Assembly: GCA_026415275.1 (NCBI GenBank)
Contig: JAOAHK010000011.1
Location: forward strand, 10,574 to 17,594
Origin: Anaerolineales bacterium
GTDB lineage: Bacteria > Chloroflexota > Anaerolineae > Anaerolineales > UBA4823
Length of the DNA stretch: 7,021 nt
Reading direction: 5' to 3'
Part shown: positions 1-4,928 of the stretch, one piece after another
Layout: the number at the start of each line of letters is the position of its first letter
Numbering within the stretch: the first letter of the stretch is position 1
Notes under the pieces: generated by a model
Told to the model about the DNA's origin: nothing
Database searches by the model: none
The model's input: the letters and a program-made list of their open reading frames with translations, nothing else
Made by a program: the position numbers and the translations under genes

Positions 1-327
1 CGCCGCCATCCCCTCTATGCTTACGAACTCCTCTCGCCAATCGAATTTTTGCGCCCAGCCTTGGATATCCCATACTGTCACCATGAACATTGGGATGGCA
101 GCGGCTATCCGCGTGGCTTGAAGGGTGAAGAGATTCCCCTCATTGCCCGTATCTTTGCTGTCGTTGATGTGTGGGATGCCTTGACCAGCGATCGTCCCTA
201 CCGGCCTGCCTGGGATCAGGAAAAAGCCTTAAAATATATCCTTGACCAACGCGGCAAACAATTCGATCCCGCCGTAGTAGATGTCTTTCTGAGAATCTTA
301 GAGAGAATGGAACGAGAATCAGAATGA
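1..327 (+). CDS. HD-GYP domain phosphodiesterase, C-terminal part (5' end outside window)
   Basis: The reading frame is open from base 1 to the TGA at 325-327, giving 108 visible residues; the start and any sensor domain lie upstream. The visible part is the C-terminal half of an HD-GYP domain. It has a His-Pro near residue 3, then HHEHWDGSGYP at about residues 29-39, which contains the diagnostic GYP, and then RIFAVVDVWDALTSDRPYR. HD-GYP proteins are metal-dependent phosphodiesterases that degrade cyclic di-GMP, and a few act on other cyclic dinucleotides. The spacing and motifs match an intact, probably active domain, but the HD dyad itself is outside the window. The protein ends about 25 residues after the conserved QFDP segment, as is usual when HD-GYP is the last domain. 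The stop codon overlaps the next start (ATGA), so the two genes are probably co-transcribed. The family call is secure; the signal sensed is unknown. Confidence 0.93.
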   Translation, partial: RRHPLYAYELLSPIEFLRPALDIPYCHHEHWDGSGYPRGLKGEEIPLIARIFAVVDVWDALTSDRPYRPAWDQEKALKYILDQRGKQFDPAVVDVFLRILERMERESE

Positions 328-1199
328 ATGTTCAAACCCTTATCTCACCGATGGAGTTAGCAAACCATTTGAATGATCCCAATTGGGCAATCATCGACTG
401 CCGCTTCACCCTTGGTTCACCTGAACGCGGCCGTCAGGATTATCTAATCGCTCACATACCGGGTGCGGTCTATGTACACCTAGAAGAAGAAATGTGTGCG
501 CCGGTCGTCAAAGGCAAAACTGGTCGCCATCCCTTATTGCCTTTTGAGGAAACAGTGAAATTATTCAGTCGTTTAGGGATTGACGAGCAAGTTCAGGTTG
601 TCGCTTATGATGACTGGACCCCGATCAGCGGAGCCGTAGCCGCACGTTTATGGTGGATGCTGCGCTGGTTGGGTCACGACCGCGTAGCAGTGCTTGACGG
701 AGGTTGGAAGGCATGGTTAGATGCCGGATTGCCCATCTCAAATGCCCAGGAAACGCGTTCCCCGCGCACTTTTCATCCCAATCTCCGTTTGGAACTCTAC
801 GCAAGTATGTCCGACGTTCGCGCAGCGCTTCTGTACCCAAGTTGGAAAGTCTTTGATTCCCGAACCGCAGACCGCTTTCGCGGCGAAAACGAGACCATTG
901 ACCCGGTAGCAGGGCATATTCCGGGTGCAATCAACGCTCCGTATATCGAAAATGGCAAGCCTGATGGAACATTTCGTTCCCCTGAGGAATTACGCCAGCG
1001 ATTCATCCATCTACTAGGCAAGACCACACCCAATAAAGCAATCTTTTATTGCGGATCGGGTGTCACGGCTGCTGTGAATGTTCTTGCTCTCAAACACGCT
1101 GGACTTGGCGACGCTCGTCTATATGTCGGCTCTTGGAGTGAATGGATTACTGACCCAGAGAATCCTGTAGCAAGAGAGACAACTCTCTCCTTAAGCTAA
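324..1199 (+). CDS. 3-mercaptopyruvate-type sulfurtransferase (tandem rhodanese domains)
   Basis: This 291-residue protein has the usual length and layout of SseA/MST sulfurtransferases. The N-terminal rhodanese domain (about 8-140) is non-catalytic: it has Asp (YDDWTP, about 95-100) where the active cysteine would be, followed by VLDGGWKAW at 123-131. The C-terminal domain (about 160-285) carries the active-site loop CGSGVTA, with catalytic Cys243. It also has an AGHIPGAIN segment (197-204) and ends with WSEW (271-274). A CGSGVT loop is typical of mercaptopyruvate sulfurtransferases, whereas thiosulfate rhodaneses usually have CRKGVT. The likely reaction is transfer of sulfur from 3-mercaptopyruvate to a thiol or cyanide acceptor in the cytoplasm, feeding persulfide and cysteine metabolism. 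Thiosulfate use cannot be excluded. There is no signal peptide. The ATG at 324 overlaps the HD-GYP stop by four bases, and no strong Shine-Dalgarno is seen, so translation is probably coupled. Confidence 0.92.
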   Translation: MNVQTLISPMELANHLNDPNWAIIDCRFTLGSPERGRQDYLIAHIPGAVYVHLEEEMCAPVVKGKTGRHPLLPFEETVKLFSRLGIDEQVQVVAYDDWTPISGAVAARLWWMLRWLGHDRVAVLDGGWKAWLDAGLPISNAQETRSPRTFHPNLRLELYASMSDVRAALLYPSWKVFDSRTADRFRGENETIDPVAGHIPGAINAPYIENGKPDGTFRSPEELRQRFIHLLGKTTPNKAIFYCGSGVTAAVNVLALKHAGLGDARLYVGSWSEWITDPENPVARETTLSLS

Positions 1200-1256
1200 T
1201 CAATTCACTTCAGTAACCTGGCGATGCGACATAAATCACGGTCTATAACACCAAAA

Positions 1257-1281
1257 CCGCACCACTGATGTCAAAGTGCGG
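1257..1281 (-). terminator. Probable intrinsic terminator of the small membrane protein gene
   Basis: CCGCAC (1257-1262) and GTGCGG (1276-1281) form a perfect 6-bp GC-rich stem with a 13-base loop. On the minus strand the stem is followed by TTTT, and it lies about 20 bases past the stop codon at 1301. The T-run is short. On the plus strand the stem is followed by CGGTATATATG, so it is a poor terminator for the sulfurtransferase gene. Confidence 0.4.
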
Positions 1282-1300
1282 CGGTATATATGTCCCAATC

Positions 1301-1657
1301 CTATTTTGTGATCAGCGAGCGGATATCTGGCTTATCTAAGCGCAACAAAATCCAACCTGATATGATTATGGCAACAGCCGTAAAGATAATCAATTCAATG
1401 TTCCAAACCCCTTGGGGAGTCTTTGCCGCCGGGTAGAACATCATAAACCGAATGATGATATTTAGCCCTTGAACAAAAATGCTCATCGTCAGCGCCCATA
1501 GACGGCGGCGCCACAGCCCATATCCAAGCAAAGCAAAGAACAGCAACGCTACGACTATCACACCGATACCGTTGAGAAGTGTGCGGGGAGGATAAAGAAG
1601 AACGGGAATAAACTGTAGCAAAATTATGGCAAGAAAGGTGTTTTTGGTTGACATCAT
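1301..1657 (-). CDS. Small integral membrane protein, function unknown
   Basis: I do not recognise a named family. From the ATG at 1657 the protein has 118 residues and four hydrophobic stretches, at about 7-23, 30-49, 53-75 and 87-106. A basic RRR at 50-52 lies between helices 2 and 3. By the positive-inside rule this suggests that the loop and both termini are cytoplasmic. No enzymatic motif or metal-ligand pattern is visible. The frame opens at a TTG at 1672, but the promoter at 1683-1711 would start transcription near 1676, leaving almost no leader there. GGAGAG lies just before two consecutive ATG codons at 1657 and 1654, so one of these is the likely start; 1654 has the more usual spacing. 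The gene is transcribed against both neighbours and has its own promoter and a probable terminator, so it looks monocistronic. The reading frame is well supported; the function is open. Confidence 0.75.
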   Translation of the reverse strand: MMSTKNTFLAIILLQFIPVLLYPPRTLLNGIGVIVVALLFFALLGYGLWRRRLWALTMSIFVQGLNIIIRFMMFYPAAKTPQGVWNIELIIFTAVAIIISGWILLRLDKPDIRSLITK

Positions 1658-1682
1658 TTCTCTCCGGCTCAAGTATAGTTAG

Positions 1683-1711
1683 ATTCTACCTTCGGAGGTG
1701 TCATCTGTCAA
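1683..1711 (-). promoter_or_regulatory. Sigma-70-like promoter for the small membrane protein gene
   Basis: On the minus strand, TTGACA (1711-1706, perfect -35) is followed after 17 bases by TAGAAT (1688-1683, five of six matches to TATAAT). Transcription should start near 1676, about 20 bases before the ATG at 1657. That leaves room for the GGAG Shine-Dalgarno and argues against the TTG at 1672 as the start. Confidence 0.65.
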
Positions 1712-1771
1712 TTAGAACACACGCAGGAAACACCATTCCTTGCGGTTTATTTCACAAACCGAAAATCTTCT

Positions 1772-1800
1772 TTTTCAAATCAGACAAGAATCGATATAAT
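1772..1800 (+). promoter_or_regulatory. Sigma-70-like promoter for the L,D-transpeptidase gene; predicts a leaderless mRNA
   Basis: TTTTCA (1772-1777, four of six matches to TTGACA) is followed after 17 bases by a perfect TATAAT (1795-1800). Only seven bases separate the -10 box from the ATG at 1808, so transcription should begin at or within a base or two of the start codon. No Shine-Dalgarno-like sequence precedes the ATG, which agrees with leaderless translation. Confidence 0.6.
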
Positions 1801-1807
1801 ACCCTAC

Positions 1808-2875
1808 ATGTCGGTTGACTCACTCTCTCGAAAAGAATTTTTACGCCTTTGCCTATCAAGCTTCGGAAGTCTAGCTTTCTCCCCCCTTGCTTCTACCTTT
1901 CAAGAGACTGGGTTCGGAAATCTTGGTCGCATTGCTACTCGCGAATTAGACCTCTACAGCCAACCTCGTGACGATAGTTCGATAGTAGGTAAACGGTATC
2001 GCGATCAAATTGTGAACATCTATGAAGAAGTAGTCTCTCCCAAAGGTCCAGCACATAACCCCATCTGGTATCGAGTTTGGGGAGGGTATCTGCACTCTGC
2101 TCACGTTCAAAAAGTGCGGGTTCAATTCAACCAACCGTTATCTCACGTGCCAGAATATGGGCAGCTTTGTGAAGTAACTGTTCCTTACACGGCTGCGTAT
2201 GAGTACAAAAATGGCTGGAAAAAGTGGGATTCCTACCCCTTGTATTATGAGACATTACATTGGGTAACAGATGTTGTCGAAGGACCGGATCGGAAACAAT
2301 GGTATCAAATTACATCGGAATTAACCGAATACTTGGTTGTGTACGTTCCTGCCTCTCACCTGAGACCAATTCCAGACGAAGAATATTCGCCGCTCTCCCC
2401 AGACGTTCCCGCGCATAAGAAACTGGTTGAGGTTGAGATCCGCACCCAAACCTTGCGAGCTTACGAAGATGGTAATGAGGTGTTCACCTGCCGAGTCTCT
2501 ACTGGCATTCCTCACCTCAATCCCACCCGTCAAGGAATTCCCACGGAGACACCCAAAGGAGAGTTCCGCATCTTCTCCAAGATGCCCAGCAAACATATGG
2601 GCAGTGTAACTGGCAACCCAGACGCTGAAGAACGGGGCGGTTTTTCATTGCCTGGCGTACCCTGGACATGTTTTTTTGTCGATACAGGGGTAGCCTTTCA
2701 CGGCACCTATTGGCACAATAATTTTGGTGTCTGGATGAGCCATGGCTGCGTCAACATGCGCAATGAAGACGCCAAATGGCTGTTTCGTTGGACAACTCCT
2801 GCATTTGAGCTGCCAATCAAATCGCGCCGCGATTGGGAGCGGCGCGGTTACGGAACGCGGGTTATCGTAAAGTGA
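1808..2875 (+). CDS. Exported L,D-transpeptidase (YkuD domain) with N-terminal SH3-like domains
   Basis: The 355-residue protein begins with a twin-arginine-like signal: SRKEFLRL (7-14), then a hydrophobic stretch to about residue 29. It has RK rather than RR, so Tat export is likely but not certain. Two SH3-like beta modules follow, at about 41-103 and 118-187. They may bind cell-wall material. The YkuD catalytic domain spans about 204-328. It has PTETPKGEF (245-253), HGTYWHNN (298-305) and SHGCVNM (311-317), with catalytic Cys314 and supporting His298 and His312. The residue after SHGCV is Asn, where many family members have Arg. YkuD enzymes form 3-3 cross-links in peptidoglycan or attach proteins to it, acting outside the cytoplasmic membrane. 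The ATG at 1808 is preferred because it starts the complete signal and fits the promoter. The gene faces a convergent neighbour only 12 bases away and is probably monocistronic. Confidence 0.9.
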   Translation: MSVDSLSRKEFLRLCLSSFGSLAFSPLASTFQETGFGNLGRIATRELDLYSQPRDDSSIVGKRYRDQIVNIYEEVVSPKGPAHNPIWYRVWGGYLHSAHVQKVRVQFNQPLSHVPEYGQLCEVTVPYTAAYEYKNGWKKWDSYPLYYETLHWVTDVVEGPDRKQWYQITSELTEYLVVYVPASHLRPIPDEEYSPLSPDVPAHKKLVEVEIRTQTLRAYEDGNEVFTCRVSTGIPHLNPTRQGIPTETPKGEFRIFSKMPSKHMGSVTGNPDAEERGGFSLPGVPWTCFFVDTGVAFHGTYWHNNFGVWMSHGCVNMRNEDAKWLFRWTTPAFELPIKSRRDWERRGYGTRVIVK

Positions 2876-2887
2876 AGGATTGCCCTC

Positions 2888-3397
2888 TCACGGTGTGGGG
2901 GTACTTATAGGATGCTGGTGTGTACCATTTCCATGCTCGTCAGCGCCATCTTGGTGCATCTCCGTTCCGCCTGCGCGAACAGTCACCTGTAGCGGTAAAT
3001 CGGGATGGGACTTAAACTTCAACACAATATCAAAAGTATCCCCTTCCTTTAGGTCTTTCGTCAAGCCCAACAACATGATATGGTAGCCCCCGGGTTGGAG
3101 TTGCACTTTATCCCTTGCAGGTAAGGAAATGGAGTCCTGTTTTAGCATCACCATTACCCCTTGGTCGTTAACTTCTGATTTATGCAGTTCAATCCCTTGA
3201 GCAATATCTGCCGATGCACCAACGAGTTCGTCTGGTTGGCTCGAATGATTATGTAAAATCATATAAACAGCACCATTGCCATCCTTGAGTGCTGCGCGAG
3301 CCCAAACATCGCGAGCCTCAATCCCCGAGCTTCTTGCTTGACAAGCGCTCAAGGTGAGTCCGAGCAGAATAGACAGCAATTCCATTATCCTTTTCAT
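2888..3397 (-). CDS. PCu(A)C-type periplasmic copper chaperone lipoprotein
   Basis: The 169-residue protein opens with a lipoprotein signal ending in the lipobox LSAC, so Cys19 is the likely lipidated residue and the protein is anchored on the outside of the membrane. The rest matches the PCu(A)C (DUF461) fold: VWARAA near 31-36, GAVYMILHN near 42-50, and PGGYHIMLLGL at 102-112. The expected copper ligands are present as His72, Met82 or Met84, His106 and Met108. The common HM pair is HK here. Family members bind Cu(I) and deliver it, for example to the CuA site of cytochrome oxidase. The tail after residue 146 is rich in His, Asp and Glu (MHQDGADEHGNGTHQH) and could bind more metal. A strong Shine-Dalgarno (AAGGAGG, complement at 3405-3411) sits 7 bases before the ATG and fixes the start. 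Only 23 bases separate it from the upstream regulator gene, so the two form an operon. Confidence 0.9.
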   Translation of the reverse strand: MKRIMELLSILLGLTLSACQARSSGIEARDVWARAALKDGNGAVYMILHNHSSQPDELVGASADIAQGIELHKSEVNDQGVMVMLKQDSISLPARDKVQLQPGGYHIMLLGLTKDLKEGDTFDIVLKFKSHPDLPLQVTVRAGGTEMHQDGADEHGNGTHQHPISTPTP

Positions 3398-3420
3398 GGT
3401 GTAATCCTCCTTGAAAAAAA

Positions 3421-3996
3421 TTAGAACTCCGCACGACCCTTTGTCAGTAATTCAACTGCAAGGTTGAAATCAACAATCTGCCCCCCAAAGCCTTTTTGGA
3501 ATTTTTGAGCCTCTTCCACGGAAGCAAAAGCTAACACGCTGGGTGAGCAGCAAATTCTCAGATCAGGCTCAAATAGGTAATGAGCTTGAGAAGCGGTGAT
3601 CACATGACCATGCAAAAAGTCGGTCGCGAAGCATTGCCAAACATCTTCACCGTGACTATACGCAATTAATCCACAGTGAGGGCAGCACAGATGCACTTTT
3701 TTCCCATCCGCACCAATCAGAATATATACATTCCGTTCTTTGATTTTACGGTCACACATTTGACAGAGCGATGGATCAACACCCCGAAGCCTTGCTGTCG
3801 CTGTAATTTTGCCATGCTGCTTGGATATTAATCCCGCCCGAGATAAAGCATCCAAATCTCGGTGAATGGTCATTTTCGAGACCGATAGCTCTTGTGCTAA
3901 GGCAGCAATGGAAAGTACATCCTCTTGGGCAAGCTTTTCTAAGATCCGTTTCTGTCGGTAATTCATCTTCAATCCGTTATATTCTGTGACAATCAT
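3421..3996 (-). CDS. Transcriptional regulator: DeoR-type HTH fused to a NosL-like metal-binding domain
   Basis: The 191-residue protein has two parts. Residues 13-65 form a DeoR-type winged helix-turn-helix, with SIAALAQELSVSKMTIHRDL as the core. Residues about 75-190 do not resemble the sugar-phosphate sensor domain of DeoR proteins. They are rich in Cys and His: C78xxC81, C104, C105 and C108, C122, H129, H131, C149 and C150. The order of motifs resembles NosL, a Cu(I)-binding lipoprotein of nitrous oxide reductase assembly: a CxxC, a DG turn, a cysteine cluster, TDF, then ITASQAHYL, LAFASVEEAQKF and GGQIVDF. There is no signal peptide, so it acts in the cytoplasm. The natural reading is a metal sensor, probably for Cu(I), controlling itself and the downstream copper chaperone. 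Two starts are possible: ATG at 3996, almost leaderless, and ATG at 3966 (Met11), which keeps the whole HTH. The HTH is secure; the NosL relation is inferred from the pattern. Confidence 0.82.
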   Translation of the reverse strand: MIVTEYNGLKMNYRQKRILEKLAQEDVLSIAALAQELSVSKMTIHRDLDALSRAGLISKQHGKITATARLRGVDPSLCQMCDRKIKERNVYILIGADGKKVHLCCPHCGLIAYSHGEDVWQCFATDFLHGHVITASQAHYLFEPDLRICCSPSVLAFASVEEAQKFQKGFGGQIVDFNLAVELLTKGRAEF

Positions 3997-4007
3997 CTTA
4001 ATTTCAC

Positions 4008-4038
4008 ATTATACAACATTATTTATCCATTATGTCAA
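4008..4038 (-). promoter_or_regulatory. Promoter of the regulator / copper chaperone operon
   Basis: On the minus strand a perfect TTGACA (4038-4033) is followed after 19 bases by a perfect TATAAT (4013-4008). Both boxes match consensus, but the 19-base spacer is longer than the optimal 17. That is typical of promoters tuned by a DNA-distorting or activating regulator, as in the MerR family, although this regulator is not of that type. Transcription would start near 4001, about five bases before the ATG at 3996. Confidence 0.55.
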
Positions 4039-4042
4039 TTAT
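4008..4042 (-). repeat. Four ATTAT repeats in helical phase over the regulator promoter
   Basis: On the plus strand ATTAT begins at 4008, 4018, 4029 and 4038, at steps of 10, 11 and 9 bases, close to one DNA turn each. Three copies are CATTAT (ATAATG on the minus strand). The outer two extend to ATTATAC and lie 30 bases apart. The array covers both the -35 and -10 boxes, so it could be an operator for the HTH protein encoded next to it. The region is AT-rich, which raises the chance of coincidence. Confidence 0.35.
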
Positions 4043-4070
4043 ACGTCTGGGAATCGTGAAACCTTAACTA

Positions 4071-4082
4071 CATCCATGGATG
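4071..4082. repeat. Perfect 12-base palindrome
   Basis: CATCCATGGATG is self-complementary over all 12 bases and lies about 75 bases upstream of the regulator start. It could be a dimeric protein-binding site, but there is no second copy in the window and nothing ties it to a known regulator. Confidence 0.3.
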
Positions 4083-4209
4083 ACAATCATCTGACCCACC
4101 TCTCCCCTTTCACTTTTTTCAAGTTTTTCAAGCAAAATTTTCCCCTACTTAGGAGCTTGTTCTATACAGTTGAGAATCCTTCGTCACTCCCTACTTCCTC
4201 AGCACTGTA

Positions 4210-4249
4210 AACCGTCAATTCCCCATCGTATCAGATGACGTGAACGGTT
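4210..4249. other. Hairpin-forming inverted repeat
   Basis: AACCGTCA (4210-4217) pairs with TGAACGGTT (4241-4249) across eight base pairs with one bulged A. Inside the loop, CATC (4224-4227) can pair with GATG (4234-4237). A competing fold pairs GTAAAC and ATTCCC on the left with GGGAAT and GTTTAC (4250-4261) on the right. No T-run follows, so this is not an intrinsic terminator. Its role is unknown. Confidence 0.3.
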
Positions 4250-4309
4250 GGGAATGTTTACGCCATGCTATCTGATTTTCTTCCTCTTGTCAGGGTGATT
4301 TTCGTCTCT

Positions 4310-4365
4310 GCTCTTGATTATCTATTACAGATTACTTTACTCTGAATTTGAACGATAATCAAAGC
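4310..4365. promoter_or_regulatory. 12-bp inverted repeat upstream of hdrC, candidate operator
   Basis: TTGATTATC (4314-4322) and GATAATCAA (4354-4362) are perfect reverse complements. The match continues with GCT (4310-4312) and AGC (4363-4365) after a single unpaired C at 4313, giving 12 pairs. The arms are 31 bases apart, and their outer starts are 40 bases apart, nearly four helical turns. The right arm falls between the -35 and -10 boxes of the candidate hdr promoter. Either two copies of a protein bind cooperatively, or the repeat folds as RNA if it is transcribed. Confidence 0.4.
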
Positions 4366-4375
4366 AACCTAAAGT
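4348..4375 (+). promoter_or_regulatory. Weak candidate promoter for the hdr operon
   Basis: TTGAAC (4348-4353) and TAAAGT (4370-4375) each match four of six consensus bases and are 16 bases apart. Transcription would start near 4382, giving a leader of about 130 bases before hdrC. A second pair, TTGATT (4314-4319) and TTTACT (4336-4341), also with a 16-base spacer, is about as good. Neither is convincing alone, but no better pair was found in the region. Confidence 0.25.
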
Positions 4376-4396
4376 GGTAGTTTTTAGAGGTGGTGG

Positions 4397-4468
4397 ATGT
4401 TTTTAGCCCTTTCCCGCTCTCCGATCTGGTATCCCCTCAGGCATTTCTCTCCGCCTGAGAATTCGTGA
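4397..4468 (+). CDS. Possible 23-residue leader peptide upstream of hdrC
   Basis: An ATG at 4397 opens a 23-codon frame ending in TGA at 4466-4468. It begins MFLALSRSPIWYPLR. A purine-rich GAGGTGG (4387-4393) lies three bases before the ATG, with its GAGG core six bases away, so it is a plausible Shine-Dalgarno. The last third of the frame contains the hairpin at 4436-4459, and the stop is 44 bases before the hdrC start. The peptide has no run of a single amino acid, so classical amino-acid attenuation is not indicated. A frame this short can arise by chance; the ribosome site and the hairpin overlap are the only support. Confidence 0.25.
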   Translation: MFLALSRSPIWYPLRHFSPPENS

Positions 4469-4482
4469 CAATGACCCCTCAG
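4436..4482 (+). promoter_or_regulatory. Competing hairpins in the hdrC leader
   Basis: CTCAGGC (4436-4442) pairs perfectly with GCCTGAG (4453-4459) around a 10-base loop. The same right arm contains CTGAG (4455-4459), which can instead pair with CTCAG at 4478-4482. CCCCTCAG occurs both at 4433-4440 and 4475-4482, so two left-type arms compete for one partner. The second fold ends 19 bases before the hdrC Shine-Dalgarno at 4502-4508. There is no T-run, so any control would be at translation or by a Rho-type mechanism. Confidence 0.3.
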
Positions 4483-4512
4483 CGGGACATCATGATTTAA
4501 GAAGGCGGTGCG

Positions 4513-4917
4513 ATGCGTACAAAACTCTCTCTCCAAACGGTTCGTGGCGAGTTCGTGAACCGCATTGAAACGATCAGCGGTCAGAGCTTATTAGCCTGTA
4601 ATCAGTGTGGGAAGTGCAGCGCAGGTTGCCCGGTGGCATTTAGCATGGATGTTTTGCCCAACCAAGTGATCCGCATGGCGCAACTGGGGATGGAAGACGT
4701 TCTGCAAGTGCAGACCATCTGGACCTGTGCGGCTTGCTTGACCTGTGTCTCCCGCTGCCCAAAGAGCATCGATCTGCCACGCGTGATGGAAGCGTTGCGC
4801 CAAATCTACATGGAAAAGTTTGGCAATGTGTTAGACCCAGATCAGATTGCCCCCGAACAAGCAGCCGAGATGCCGCAACTGGCGATCATCGGTGGTTTCC
4901 GCAAGTATTCTGCCTGA
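4513..4917 (+). CDS. hdrC: Heterodisulfide reductase subunit C (HdrC-like, two 4Fe-4S clusters)
   Basis: The 134-residue protein has two ferredoxin-type cysteine sets: C29-C32-C35-C39 (CNQCGKCSAGCP) and C72-C75-C78-C82 (CAACLTCVSRCP). Each can hold one 4Fe-4S cluster. This is the HdrC layout: it carries electrons from HdrA to the disulfide site in HdrB, in the cytoplasm. After the second set comes a helical segment and then PQLAIIGGFRKYSA, an ending familiar from bacterial HdrC proteins. Methanogen HdrC is about 50 residues longer at this end, so this is the compact bacterial form and does not look broken. AAGGCGG (4502-4508) precedes the ATG by four bases. The stop is followed 11 bases later by hdrB, and hdrA follows, so the three are one operon. 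An unrelated dicluster ferredoxin is unlikely given these neighbours. Confidence 0.93.
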   Translation: MRTKLSLQTVRGEFVNRIETISGQSLLACNQCGKCSAGCPVAFSMDVLPNQVIRMAQLGMEDVLQVQTIWTCAACLTCVSRCPKSIDLPRVMEALRQIYMEKFGNVLDPDQIAPEQAAEMPQLAIIGGFRKYSA

Positions 4918-4928
4918 GCGAGGTGAGT

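Larger units (their letters stand above)
3997..4512. other. 516-base intergenic region between divergent units; no convincing long gene
   Basis: This stretch separates the minus-strand metal-response unit from the plus-strand hdr operon. It is more AT-rich than the hdr genes. Its regulator-proximal end carries the minus-strand promoter and ATTAT repeats. The middle has a perfect 12-base palindrome CATCCATGGATG (4071-4082), a tandem TTTTTCAAG pair (4115-4132) and a hairpin (4210-4249). The hdr-proximal end holds a long inverted repeat, a weak promoter candidate, a possible short leader ORF and competing hairpins. A 74-codon plus-strand frame at 3986-4210 has low-complexity composition and no clear Shine-Dalgarno, and is not called as a gene. 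Confidence 0.6.

Noticed and set aside
625..1033. Antisense frames inside the sulfurtransferase gene, and similar ones inside ldt, hdrB and hdrA
   Set aside because: They fully overlap well-supported genes, carry no family motifs and look like shadows of the coding strand.
1658..1672. TTG at 1672 as the start of the small membrane protein
   Set aside because: The promoter would start RNA only a few bases upstream and there is no Shine-Dalgarno there. GGAGAG lies just before the two ATG codons at 1657 and 1654.
4115..4132. Tandem TTTTTCAAG x2
   Set aside because: Two nine-base copies in a T-rich stretch are easily explained by slippage, and nothing links them to a function.
3986..4210. A 74-codon plus-strand frame upstream of the hdr operon
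   Set aside because: It has no clear Shine-Dalgarno and overlaps the promoter and start of the regulator on the other strand. Its composition is that of translated AT-rich noncoding DNA, and it shows no recognisable motif.
4348..4362. FNR/CRP-type site TTGAA-N5-ATCAA upstream of hdrC
   Set aside because: FNR sites are TTGAT-N4-ATCAA. Here the spacer is five bases and the left half has a mismatch, so the better reading is the long-spaced inverted repeat.
4492..4500. Minimal ORF ATG-ATT-TAA just before the hdrC ribosome site
   Set aside because: It has no Shine-Dalgarno of its own and is short enough to occur often by chance.
4734..4928. Upstream extension of hdrB to a TTG at 4734
   Set aside because: The extension lies inside hdrC in another frame and is not HdrB-like. 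The ATG at 4929 has a GAGG site and yields the typical HdrB N-terminus.
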